From: Holophagales bacterium
GTDB taxonomy: Bacteria; Acidobacteriota; Thermoanaerobaculia; UBA5066
DNA: 64,000 bases
Assembly: GCA_016714815.1 (NCBI GenBank)
Contig: JADKBZ010000003.1
Span: forward strand, 62,001-126,000
Direction: 5' to 3'
The position numbers and the translations under genes are program-made. This document shows positions 54,291-62,013 of the stretch, piece by piece. A model generated the notes under the pieces. It was not told the DNA's origin and ran no database searches. It worked only from the letters and a program-made list of their open reading frames with translations. The number at the start of each line of letters is the position of its first letter. Position 1 is the first letter of the stretch.

Positions 54291-54543
54291 CGGTTCCGGG
54301 GGACGGACCTCCGGTCGCGCCCGAGACGCGGACGAGGATGAGGCTGTTGACGCCCCCCCGTCGCGGAGGATGGTCGGACGCCCGCAGGCCCCGGTGGGAT
54401 GAGCACGCCAAGGTGGTTTCTCAGGCCGACCCTCGGTGCTCACAAGCCGGCCAGAGGTTTCGGGTGAAGTCCGTCGAGCCCAGCCAGCTCATCGACGAGC
54501 CGACGGCGCGCCTGATGGCCGAAAAAGGAGTGTGACTCGGCCT

Positions 54544-56850
54544 TCAGCTCTTCCCGGCGAGGCGCTTCCCCAGGACCGACGCCAGTCGACCGACGTTCCG
54601 CGGTCCGAAGAACTGGCCGTGGGCGCCGGGGACCAGGTCGACCGTGTAGCCCGCCGGGTAGGACGACCGGAACAGGCCCTCCGGATCCGGAAACCGCCCG
54701 AAGGGGTTGAAGTGGCTTTCCTGGCCGAAGATCAGCGCCACCGGCCCGTCGTAGGGAGGGAAACGGCCTTGCTCCATCAGGAAGAGCCTCGAGACGACCC
54801 GGCCGGCCTCGCGCAGGCGGAGAGCGGCCTCGCGGGCGATCGTCCCTCCCTGGCAGTTCCCTCCCAGCCAGAGGGGGCCCTCCGGCTGCAGGGCCTGGAT
54901 CTCGCCGGCATATCGCATCGCCAGGCCCTTCACGTTTTCCTCCGTGTACTCCATGACGAGATACCCGGAGCGCAGCCCGTGAACCGGCTGGTCCGGACCC
55001 AGGCTCCGCGCAAGCTCCCTCAGCTCCTCGAAGCCCTGGAAACACCAGAAAAGCCCGGGCCTGGCGCCGGACGCGTTGTGCGTCACGATCAGCGCGTCGG
55101 GCCGCGTTCGCTCCCCCTGCCACGCCGCCAGGCATTGCAGCTCTTTGCGGAGGATCGCTTCGATCGCGGGTTCCGGGTACGCCAGCGAGGAGTGCCGGCC
55201 ACTGGAAGCCTCGAGCCGCTCGGCCAGGTCCGCGATCGTGCCCGGCTCCGGGCCCCAGTCCGACGGCACCTCCACCCCGAGTGCACGACGTACCTCGGCC
55301 TGGAGGCGGACCCAGAGGAGCGAATCCCCCCCCAGGTCGAAGAAGCCGTCCTCGATGCCGACCTCGTCTCGCCCGAGCAGCTGCTTCCAGACGACGGCCA
55401 GCTCCCGTTCGAGGTCGGTCCGGGGAGGAACCGGAGACGGACTCCGGAACCACTCCGGCTCTCCGAGATCCTTCAGCGCGACGCGGTCCTCCTTCCCGTA
55501 GGGGGTCAGGGGAAGCCGTTCGACTCTCACGAGACCGGCCGGCACGAGGAGGGCCGGGACTCGCGGACCGAGGAATGCCCGAAGCCGCCGCAGGTCGACC
55601 TGCGGGTCCGCGACGAGCGCGGCCACGAGGAGCTCCCCCTCCGCCGGCCCCGGCTGAAGGAAGACCGCCCCCTCCCGGACGCCGGGACACGCCGTCAGGT
55701 GGGCTTCGACCTCCTCGGCATCGAGCCGCACGCCCCGGATCTTCAGCTGCCCGTCGAGGCGCCCCAGGAACTCGAGCGTGCCGTCGGGCAGGAGCCTTCC
55801 CCGGTCCCCCGTCCGGTAGCAGCGCTCCCCCGGCTCGTCCGCCAGCGGGTCGGGACCGAATCGCTCGGCGGTCCGCTCGGGCGCTCCCAGGTAGCCGCGG
55901 CCGACTCCCGCTCCCGCGATCGTGATCTCCCCCTCGGCGCCCTCCGCGACCGGATGCAGGTCGGCGTCGAGCAGGTAGACCCGCGTCCCCTGGATCGGGC
56001 ACCCGAGGTTTCGCCCCGCCCTCTCGTCGGCTTCGCCTGCGGCTTCCGCACCGGGACGGCGCGGATCCACGAGCCAGGCCACGGTGGAGTAGATCGTCGT
56101 CTCGGTCGGCCCGTAGTGATTCAGGACCTTCCGGACGTGCCCGAGCCGGCGGAGCCGCTCCACCAGCTTCGGCGGAATCACCTCTCCCCCCAGCCCGATG
56201 ACCCGGACCGACTCTGGCAGCGTCCCCGCGTCGAGCCAGGCGGCGAGCAGGGACGGGGTCGTTCCCACGCTGGTGATCGGGACGTCGGCCGGGGAACGGA
56301 TCAGCGTCGCCAGGTCCCGCACGAGCAGGGTCCCGCCGTGCGCCAGCGTCGCGAAGATCTGCTGCACGGAAGAGTCGAACCCGATCGAGTCGAGGAAGGG
56401 GACCACTTTCAGATCCTCCTCGTCCAGCAGCTCACGGGTCGCGTAGTCGAGGAGGTTCGCGACGTTGCGGTGCTCGATGCCGACGACCTTCGGCTCCCCC
56501 GTCGACCCCGAGGTGAGGATCGCGTAGGCGAGGTTCCGCGGGGACGTGGAGACCGGCGGCCTCGAATCGGGCTCTCCGAGAACGTCCGGCCAGGCGTCGT
56601 CGACGTCGACAACGCCGTTCCGCGCTCCTCCCGGCGCCGCGATCCGGTTCCCCGCGGACAGGCCCCGTCTCGCGCCCCCTGGACCAGCCGTCTCGCCAGC
56701 TCGGGGAACTGCTCGCTCGGGGGCCGCCGGCGCGTGCTCTCGCCCTTGATGAGAAGCCAGTCGTTTTCGAGGACGTATCGAATGCACGCGGAGGCCGCCA
56801 TGGTCTGGGGGTTGAACCCTTCGACGCCCTTCGGATGCTGGATGCCGCAA
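54544..56850 (-). CDS. 5'-truncated NRPS module: adenylation-PCP-thioesterase
   Basis: The conserved part begins near codon 80 (VDVDDAWPDVLGEPDSRPPV) and continues into the A3 core ILTSGSTGEPKVVGIEHRNV. A4 (FDSSVQQIFATLAHGG), A5 (LNHYGPTETTIYS), A7-A8 (YRTGDRGRLLPDGTLEFLGR, LKIRGVRLDAEEVEAH) and A10 (LTPYGKEDR) are present, then the PCP site DGFFDLGGDSLLWVRLQAE and a thioesterase. Motifs A1-A2 (the first ~150-200 residues of an A domain) and any condensation domain are missing; the first ~79 codons are not protein-like. The thioesterase nucleophile site is GGNCQGGTIAREAAL, with Cys (codon 666 of this frame) in place of Ser. It is probably a remnant of a larger cluster, perhaps non-functional. 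Confidence 0.8.
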   Translation of the reverse strand: MRHPASEGRRRVQPPDHGGLRVHSIRPRKRLASHQGREHAPAAPERAVPRAGETAGPGGARRGLSAGNRIAAPGGARNGVVDVDDAWPDVLGEPDSRPPVSTSPRNLAYAILTSGSTGEPKVVGIEHRNVANLLDYATRELLDEEDLKVVPFLDSIGFDSSVQQIFATLAHGGTLLVRDLATLIRSPADVPITSVGTTPSLLAAWLDAGTLPESVRVIGLGGEVIPPKLVERLRRLGHVRKVLNHYGPTETTIYSTVAWLVDPRRPGAEAAGEADERAGRNLGCPIQGTRVYLLDADLHPVAEGAEGEITIAGAGVGRGYLGAPERTAERFGPDPLADEPGERCYRTGDRGRLLPDGTLEFLGRLDGQLKIRGVRLDAEEVEAHLTACPGVREGAVFLQPGPAEGELLVAALVADPQVDLRRLRAFLGPRVPALLVPAGLVRVERLPLTPYGKEDRVALKDLGEPEWFRSPSPVPPRTDLERELAVVWKQLLGRDEVGIEDGFFDLGGDSLLWVRLQAEVRRALGVEVPSDWGPEPGTIADLAERLEASSGRHSSLAYPEPAIEAILRKELQCLAAWQGERTRPDALIVTHNASGARPGLFWCFQGFEELRELARSLGPDQPVHGLRSGYLVMEYTEENVKGLAMRYAGEIQALQPEGPLWLGGNCQGGTIAREAALRLREAGRVVSRLFLMEQGRFPPYDGPVALIFGQESHFNPFGRFPDPEGLFRSSYPAGYTVDLVPGAHGQFFGPRNVGRLASVLGKRLAGKS

Positions 56851-56889
56851 TCGCTGTAATCCGGCATCCGTGGAAGGCGCTTCCGACTC

Positions 56890-56935
56890 GGAAGAGAAGG
56901 TTCTCGCGAATGGTGCCCGAGAAGAGCTGCGAGGC
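56890..56935 (-). pseudogene. Fragment of an ABC exporter nucleotide-binding domain
   Basis: The minus strand reads QLFSGTIRENLLF, the Q-loop segment of type 1 ABC exporters. About 38 of 43 bases match the corresponding stretch of the exporter at 58137-58180. No Walker A or signature is near. It marks a deletion or recombination joint just upstream of the truncated NRPS. Confidence 0.6.
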
Positions 56936-56962
56936 CTGGATCCGTCGTCGCTCCGGGTCCCT

Positions 56963-56987
56963 GATGATATCAGAATGCGATATCATC
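56963..56987 (+). promoter_or_regulatory. hicAB operator
   Basis: A perfect inverted repeat GATGATATC-AGAATGC-GATATCATC (9-bp arms, 7-bp spacer) ends 6 bp before the hicA start. It is strongly AT-rich against the background and is the obvious binding site for HicB-type autoregulation. Confidence 0.8.
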
Positions 56988-56993
56988 CAGCGC

Positions 56994-57248
56994 GTGAACG
57001 CGAAGCACAGGAAGACTCTCGACGCCATCTTCGCGCACCCCACGCTCGCCTCGATACCCTTCGCCGACATCGAGGCCCTGGTGAGGGCTCTTGGCGGCAC
57101 CGTCTCGGAGCGAGCGGGCTCTCGCGTCAGGATCGAGATCGGTGCCGAGCAATGGCGTTGCCACCGGCCTCACCCTGGCAAGGAAGCGAAGCGGTACCAG
57201 GTCGAGGAGGCGCGGGAGCTGCTGGAACGTGTAGGAGTCAGGCCATGA
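56994..57248 (+). CDS. hicA: HicA-family mRNA interferase toxin
   Basis: An 84-residue double-stranded-RNA-binding-fold toxin: AKHRKTLDAIFAHPTLASIP, then ALGGTVSERAGSRVRIEIG and CHRPHPGKEAKRYQVEEARE with catalytic-type His57/His60. GTG 56994 follows the operator directly; no ribosome site is visible, so the mRNA may be leaderless. It overlaps hicB by 4 bp. Confidence 0.88.
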   Translation: MNAKHRKTLDAIFAHPTLASIPFADIEALVRALGGTVSERAGSRVRIEIGAEQWRCHRPHPGKEAKRYQVEEARELLERVGVRP

Positions 57249-57583
57249 ATACCATGTCGCACAGGGGATATACCGCCCGGGTCGAGCTGGACGATCGGGA
57301 CAGCATCTTCGTCGGTCGCATCCTCGGCATTCGCAGCATCATCAGCTTTCACGGCAAGACCGTTGCGGGGCTTCGAACCGAGTTCGCGAAGGCTGTCGAC
57401 GAGTACCTGGCGGATTGCAAGGAGCGCGGCCTGGCGCCCGAGAAGCCCGTCTCGGGCAAACTGCTCCTGCGGGTTCCGCCGGAGATTCACGGCAAGGCGC
57501 TGGTGGTCGCTCAGGCGGCCGGGAAGAGCCTCAACCAGTGGGCCACAGAAGTCCTCCGGCGCGCGGTGCAGGCAGGGGAGTGA
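57245..57583 (+). CDS. hicB: HicB-family antitoxin
   Basis: A 112-residue antitoxin. The N-terminal HicB fold (GYTARVELDDRDSIFVGRIL, IISFHGKTVAGLRTEFAKAV) is followed by a C-terminal ribbon-helix-helix segment (KLLLRVPPEIHGKALVVAQA, AGKSLNQWATEVLRRAV) that should bind the upstream palindrome. Confidence 0.9.
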   Translation: MNTMSHRGYTARVELDDRDSIFVGRILGIRSIISFHGKTVAGLRTEFAKAVDEYLADCKERGLAPEKPVSGKLLLRVPPEIHGKALVVAQAAGKSLNQWATEVLRRAVQAGE

Positions 57584-57608
57584 ACCAGGCCGCTCCCGGG
57601 CCGTGGAT

Positions 57609-59474
57609 TCAGGCTTCCGGCACGAGCCCGTCGTCGACGACCGCGGTCTCCTCCGGTGCCGCAGGCGCCGCCTTGGGCATCGCCCACGGCTCCCTCTCGC
57701 CGATCTGCTGCCGCCACATCGCGTAGTAGAGGCCCCGCCCCTCGACGAGCTCGTCGTGGCTCCCCGTCTCGACGATGCGGCCGCGCTCGAGGACGTGGAT
57801 CGTCTCCGCGTGCGCGATCGTGCTCAGCCGGTGGGCAATCATGATGACCATGTGCTGGCGGCTCCCCGAGAGCTCGCGCACCGAGGCCGTGATCTCCCGC
57901 TCGGTGATCGAGTCGAGGGCCGAGGTCGCCTCGTCGAAGATCAGGAGGCGCGGGTGGCGCAGGAGCGCGCGGGCGATCGAGATGCGCTGGCGCTCGCCGC
58001 CCGAGACCCGAAGGCCCGATTCGCCGAGACGGGTGTCGAGCCCCTCGCTCGAGCGCTCGAGGAGGGGCCCGGCCGAGGCCTGGCGGAGCGCCTCGAGCAT
58101 CTCCTCGTCGGTGGCGTCCGGCTTCACCAGCTGGAGGTTCTCCCGGATGGTGCCCGAGAAGAGCTGCGGGTCCTGGGTGACGAAGCCGATCTGGCGCCGC
58201 ACGCGGTTGTAGCGCAGCTCGTTGATCGGGACGTCGTCGATCGTGATGACGCCGCCCGTCGGGGCGAAGAGCCCGACGAGGAGCTTGACGAGCGTCGACT
58301 TGCCCGAGCCCGAGGGACCGACGAAGGCGATCGTGTCTCCCAGCTTCGCGCTGAAGCGGATGTGGTCGAGCGCGTCCTCCGCGGCCCCCCGGTAGCGGAA
58401 CGAGACGTCCTCGAAGCGGAGGCTCCCGATCTCCCCGACGTCGACGGGATCCTCGACCCGCTGTTCGACCGGTGTCGCCATCAGCTGCCCGAACGCCGCG
58501 AGAGAGGCCTCCGCCTCCCGGTGGTTCAGGAGGACGTTCCCGAGCTGCTGGAGCGGTCCGAAGATCGTGTTGAGGATGAACTGGAAGGCGATGAGCTCGC
58601 CGGGCGAGAGGGCCCGGCGGAAGATGAGCCAGAGCAGGATGAAGAGGATCGACTGCCGGAGGACGTTGATGATCGTCCCCTGCAGGAAGGCCAGCGACCG
58701 GACCTTCTTCACCTTCGCCATCTCGAGGTCGAAGATCCGCTTCGTGTAGCCGGTGAGGCGCCGGATTTCCGCCCGGGTGAGGCCGAGGCTCTTGACGAGC
58801 TCGAGGTTGCGCAGCGACTCGGTGATGGCCCCGGACATCCGCCTCGTCTCGCGGACGACCTCGCGCTGCACCGTCTTGATCTTCCGGCTCAGAAGGCCCG
58901 TGAGGGAGCCGAGCAGGAGGACCCCGATCCCGAAGGCCGGGATCAGGAGCCACGACCTCGTGACGCCGTACCAGACGAGGAAGCCGATCCCGACGAGGGA
59001 GGAGTAGAGGATCGTGACCGAGGAGTTCACGAACCTCTCGGTGTCGCTCCTCACCTTCGTGAGCAGCGCCATCGTGTCGCCGCTGCTGCGATCCTCCATC
59101 TCCTGGAACGAGAGCCGGAGCGTCCGGGTCAGGCCGTCGTCGAACATCTCCTTGCCGACCCGCTGGACCAGGAGCCGGAGGAAGTACTCCTGCACGGCCG
59201 ACGCGAGGCGGGCGGCGAGGGCCACCGCCGCAGCGACGAGGAGCCAGCCGAAGGCGCCGCGAACGAGGTCGGCCTCGGGGCGGCCTCCCGGGTTCAGGGC
59301 GTACTGGTCGACGATCCGGCCGAAGATGAGCGGGTCGACGAGCGTCAGGACCTGGGCGACGCCCGCGAGGAGGAGGGTGAGCGACACGAGACCCCGGTGG
59401 GGCCGCAGGTAGCCCCACAGGATCCGCATCGCGCGTGGCTCGCCTTTCGGCGCCGTCGTCGGAGAGCCCGTCAT
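57609..59474 (-). CDS. ABC exporter with fused membrane and ATPase domains
   Basis: A 621-residue half-transporter. Residues about 15-330 form the six-helix type 1 exporter domain. The ATPase has Walker A FVGPSGSGKSTLVKLLVGLF, Q-loop VTQDPQLFSGTIRENLQL, signature LRVSGGERQRISIARALLRH, Walker B LLIFDEATSALDS and H-loop IMIAHRLSTIAHAE. ATG 59474 is preferred to GTG 59492. The substrate (lipid, peptide or drug) is unknown. It may have been part of the same locus as the truncated NRPS, since a related NBD fragment lies at 56890-56935. Confidence 0.92.
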   Translation of the reverse strand: MTGSPTTAPKGEPRAMRILWGYLRPHRGLVSLTLLLAGVAQVLTLVDPLIFGRIVDQYALNPGGRPEADLVRGAFGWLLVAAAVALAARLASAVQEYFLRLLVQRVGKEMFDDGLTRTLRLSFQEMEDRSSGDTMALLTKVRSDTERFVNSSVTILYSSLVGIGFLVWYGVTRSWLLIPAFGIGVLLLGSLTGLLSRKIKTVQREVVRETRRMSGAITESLRNLELVKSLGLTRAEIRRLTGYTKRIFDLEMAKVKKVRSLAFLQGTIINVLRQSILFILLWLIFRRALSPGELIAFQFILNTIFGPLQQLGNVLLNHREAEASLAAFGQLMATPVEQRVEDPVDVGEIGSLRFEDVSFRYRGAAEDALDHIRFSAKLGDTIAFVGPSGSGKSTLVKLLVGLFAPTGGVITIDDVPINELRYNRVRRQIGFVTQDPQLFSGTIRENLQLVKPDATDEEMLEALRQASAGPLLERSSEGLDTRLGESGLRVSGGERQRISIARALLRHPRLLIFDEATSALDSITEREITASVRELSGSRQHMVIMIAHRLSTIAHAETIHVLERGRIVETGSHDELVEGRGLYYAMWRQQIGEREPWAMPKAAPAAPEETAVVDDGLVPEA

Positions 59475-59533
59475 CGCTTCGCAACGTATCACCCGGCGCG
59501 ATAGACTCCGTTCGTCTTCGACTTCCGGCCCCT

Positions 59534-59648
59534 ACAGGGAATCCCCCACGGGACCAGGAGCGGTGGGCAGGGCTCCAGAGGGAGCCTGAAGCCCCAAGGG
59601 TCGCCTCCGGAAACGGGACGGCCTCCCGGTTGGAAAGGAGATCGCTCG
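59534..59648 (+). promoter_or_regulatory. Structured leader of moaA
   Basis: The leader contains two hairpins: CCCAC (59545-59549) with GTGGG (59563-59567), and GGCTCC-AGAG-GGAGCC (59571-59586). A C/G-rich CCTCC-containing segment and the AAAGGAG ribosome site follow. moaA leaders elsewhere may carry Moco riboswitches, but I could not fit the consensus by eye. Confidence 0.25.
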
Positions 59649-60608
59649 ATGGCCCGCGCCCCGGGAGCCGCGACCCTTCGCGTCTCCGTCACCGATCGCT
59701 GCAACCTCCGCTGCGCCTACTGCATGCCCGAGGAAGGCGTTCCGCTCCTCCCCCGGAGCGAGATCCCTCCCCTGGCGGAGCTGGCCTCGGCGGTCGCCTG
59801 GCTCGTGGCACGGTACGGAGTCGATCGGGTCAAGGTGACCGGCGGCGAACCGCTCGTGAGGGGCGGCGTCCCGGAGTTCGTCGCCAGGGTCGCCGCGATC
59901 CCGGGCGTTCGCGAGGTCTCCATGACGACGAACGGCACGCGTCTCCCGGCGTCGGCCGTGGAGCTGGCGAAGGCGGGCCTGACGCGCGTGAACGTCTCCC
60001 TGGACACCCTCGACCCGGTTCGATTCCGAGAGCTGACCCGCGGCGGCCGCGTGGAGGAGGTCCTCGCCGGCATCGACGCCGCCCTCGAAGCGGGCCTGAC
60101 GCCGCTCAAGATCAACTCGGTCCTCCGGCGATCCTCCTTCCGCGAAGACGTCCCCGCCCTCCTCGACCTGGCCGCCGTGAAGGGAGTCGAGATCCGGTTC
60201 ATCGAGCTGATGCAGACCGGCACCGAGGCCGCCTGGGCGATCGATGAGCGCGTGACCGGCGCCGAGGTCCGGAGCTGGCTCTCCACCGAAGGGGCGATCC
60301 TCTCGCCGCTCCCCGACCGTCCGAACGCCCCGGCGCGCCGTACGTCGATCTCGAGGCACGGCCGGATGGTCGTGGCCGGGTGGATCGACCCTGTCAGCCA
60401 CGCGTTCTGCGACGACTGCGACCGCCTTCGGCTCGACGCGCGCGGGCGCCTCCGCCGCTGCCTCATGGACGACCAGGCCTTTCCGCTCGTCGACCTCCTC
60501 CGGCGGGGAGACGCCCACGTCGAGGAGGCGACGGCGTTCTACGTCGCCGGCAAGCAGCCCCCCGTCGCCATGACCTTGGGCTCGACGATGGCGTCGATCG
60601 GCGGCTGA
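59649..60608 (+). CDS. moaA: GTP 3',8-cyclase MoaA
   Basis: A 319-residue radical-SAM enzyme for the first step of molybdenum cofactor synthesis (GTP to 3',8-cyclo-7,8-dihydro-GTP). The SAM cluster is CNLRCAYC (Cys18, 22, 25); the GTP-binding second cluster is C254-x2-C257-x13-C271 in FCDDCDRLRLDARGRLRRC. KVTGGEPLVR, MTTNGTRL and RVNVSLDTLDPVRF are also conserved. The protein ends in the required Gly-Gly. ATG follows AAAGGAG. No other moa gene is in the window. Confidence 0.96.
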   Translation: MARAPGAATLRVSVTDRCNLRCAYCMPEEGVPLLPRSEIPPLAELASAVAWLVARYGVDRVKVTGGEPLVRGGVPEFVARVAAIPGVREVSMTTNGTRLPASAVELAKAGLTRVNVSLDTLDPVRFRELTRGGRVEEVLAGIDAALEAGLTPLKINSVLRRSSFREDVPALLDLAAVKGVEIRFIELMQTGTEAAWAIDERVTGAEVRSWLSTEGAILSPLPDRPNAPARRTSISRHGRMVVAGWIDPVSHAFCDDCDRLRLDARGRLRRCLMDDQAFPLVDLLRRGDAHVEEATAFYVAGKQPPVAMTLGSTMASIGG

Positions 60609-60745
60609 GCCCGGCTGTCGAGCCGCCCCGCCCGAGATACGGACCGTCATGCGGCCCAGGTCCGGCCCGGTTCGAAGGCCTCCCCGGGATGATCCTCGGC
60701 CGGGCCGCGCTCGCTCTTGCTTCTTACGCTACCTGCCGAAATGTC

Positions 60746-60751
60746 TATAAT
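60746..60751 (+). promoter_or_regulatory. Perfect -10 box before the AbiE-like pair
   Basis: TATAAT at 60746-60751, with a weak TTACGC -35 candidate 16 bp upstream (60724-60729). The ATG at 60762 is 10 bp downstream, so the transcript would have an almost absent leader. The AT-rich stretch stands out from surrounding DNA. Confidence 0.55.
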
Positions 60752-60761
60752 TAACGGGAAG

Positions 60762-61274
60762 ATGACTCCCTTTGACATCGGACTGTCCCTGAAGAACGCA
60801 GAGCGGCGCCTCGGCGGCGCGCCGCGAACGTCCGCCCGTCGCCCACGTTCGGACCGCGGCCGATTCCGGCTCGACGGTCGGATCCTCGCGGCCCTCACGG
60901 ACGCGGCCTCGGGTCAGGAGCGTCCGTCCATGGCCGAGATCCTCGTGAACGTCGGCAGACGTTGCCGGCGCGAAGGGCTCGAGCCGCCCTCGCGCGCCAC
61001 GGTGTACAAGCTCCTGAAGCTGCTGCCAACGCCCACCTACCGTGTCTCGGACCTCCCTCCGGCGGTCCGCCGTGCCCTCTACAACCTCGGGTCGGAGAGC
61101 GACGTCCCTGCCCACCAGTTGGCGTTCTACTGCTTCAACTACGGTGACCTCGCCGCCGCGAGCTTCGCGGCCGGGCTCCCGTGGCTCGCGATCCACCAGG
61201 CCCTCGGTGTGCCCGGGTACCGGGCCAGGAGCCGGGGCCTCGTCGAAGCCGTGGCGCGGGCTAGGGGCATCTGA
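60762..61274 (+). CDS. Probable antitoxin-like partner of AbiEii-family nucleotidyltransferase
   Basis: A 170-residue protein with no confident family. A basic N-terminus is followed by a winged-helix-like region (LDGRILAALTDAASGQERPS, MAEILVNVGRRCRREG, PSRATVYKLLKLLPTPTYRV) and a helical C-terminal part (HQLAFYCFNYGDLAAASFAA, LPWLAIHQALGVPGYRARSR). ATG 60762 fits the promoter; TTG 60717 is in frame but upstream of the -10. It lies 1 bp before the AbiEii-like gene, so by position and DNA-binding look it is the likely antitoxin/regulator. Confidence 0.7.
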   Translation: MTPFDIGLSLKNAERRLGGAPRTSARRPRSDRGRFRLDGRILAALTDAASGQERPSMAEILVNVGRRCRREGLEPPSRATVYKLLKLLPTPTYRVSDLPPAVRRALYNLGSESDVPAHQLAFYCFNYGDLAAASFAAGLPWLAIHQALGVPGYRARSRGLVEAVARARGI

Positions 61275-61275
61275 C

Positions 61276-61944
61276 GTGGAGCGGCATCCAATAGAGGTCA
61301 TCCCGCCCGCCATCGGCCGGGCCGTCGCCAGCCTGGGCACGTGGTTCGTCATCGGCGGTCAGGCGATGCGCTGCCTCTGCCCGTATCGTCCCAGCCGGGA
61401 CGTCGACTTCGGCGTCACGAACGCGAAAGACCTCGCCACCCTCGTGCGCCAGCTGCAGCGGCGAGGAAAGGTGGAGATCCTCGATCGCAGCCCGGACACG
61501 GTCCACCTCCTCTTTGACGGAATCGACGTCTCCGTCTTCGTTCTCGACATCCTCGCGCCGTTCGTCGACGGCCAGAGACTGAACGTCACGGGCCTCCTGG
61601 CGACGAAGCTCCACGCAATCCTCGACCGAGGCACTCGACGGGACTTCTTCGACCTCTACGTCACCCTTCAGTCCAACGCCCTCGGAATCGCCGAATGCCT
61701 CTCGGCGATGCGTCAGGTCTTCCGGCAGGACGTAAACGACGGACTGCTGCTCCGCGCTCTCACCTGGTTCGACGACGCCGACCGCGAGGCGGCCCTTCCG
61801 GGCGAAGGGCCGGAAGACTGGGCCACGGTGAAGGACTTCTTCTGGACGAAAGTGGGCCATCTCCTCGTACCGCCATCCCGCGCGCTCCGCATTCAGCAGC
61901 GGATCGTCGACGTCGTCGAGAGTTCGACACCTGCGTCACCGTGA
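61276..61944 (+). CDS. AbiEii/AbiGii-like nucleotidyltransferase
   Basis: A 222-residue protein of the nucleotidyltransferase superfamily used in AbiE-type toxin and abortive-infection systems. The NTase motif is WFVIGGQAMRCLCPYRPSRD followed by VDFGV (GG...R-x-S/T-x-D-x-D). A later acidic strand LLFDGIDVSVFVLDI and LLATKLHAILDRGTRRDFFD with a conserved Lys fit the family. GTG 61276 is the start; the longer frame to 61042 is not protein-like. AbiEii members target tRNA or nucleotides; activity here is not shown. Confidence 0.85.
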   Translation: MERHPIEVIPPAIGRAVASLGTWFVIGGQAMRCLCPYRPSRDVDFGVTNAKDLATLVRQLQRRGKVEILDRSPDTVHLLFDGIDVSVFVLDILAPFVDGQRLNVTGLLATKLHAILDRGTRRDFFDLYVTLQSNALGIAECLSAMRQVFRQDVNDGLLLRALTWFDDADREAALPGEGPEDWATVKDFFWTKVGHLLVPPSRALRIQQRIVDVVESSTPASP

Positions 61945-61970
61945 GGCCGCGTCCCCGAAACGGCCTGGGT

Positions 61971-61986
61971 CGGGGCACTTGCCCCG
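61971..61986. terminator. Hairpin between convergent genes
   Basis: CGGGGC-ACTT-GCCCCG, a 6-bp GC stem at 61971-61986, midway between the converging AbiEii-like and symporter genes. There is no T-run. Confidence 0.4.
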
Positions 61987-62013
61987 GGGACGATACGGCT
62001 ACCGGTGGGTCGA

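Noticed and set aside
54291..54543. A plus-strand frame ending SQLIDEPTARLMAEKGV
   Set aside because: It is short, with no start signal or recognised family; it may be a remnant but cannot be supported.
59534..59648. A Moco riboswitch before moaA
   Set aside because: Hairpins and CCTCC-like words are present, but I could not match the conserved core by eye; a covariance search with the Moco RNA model would decide.
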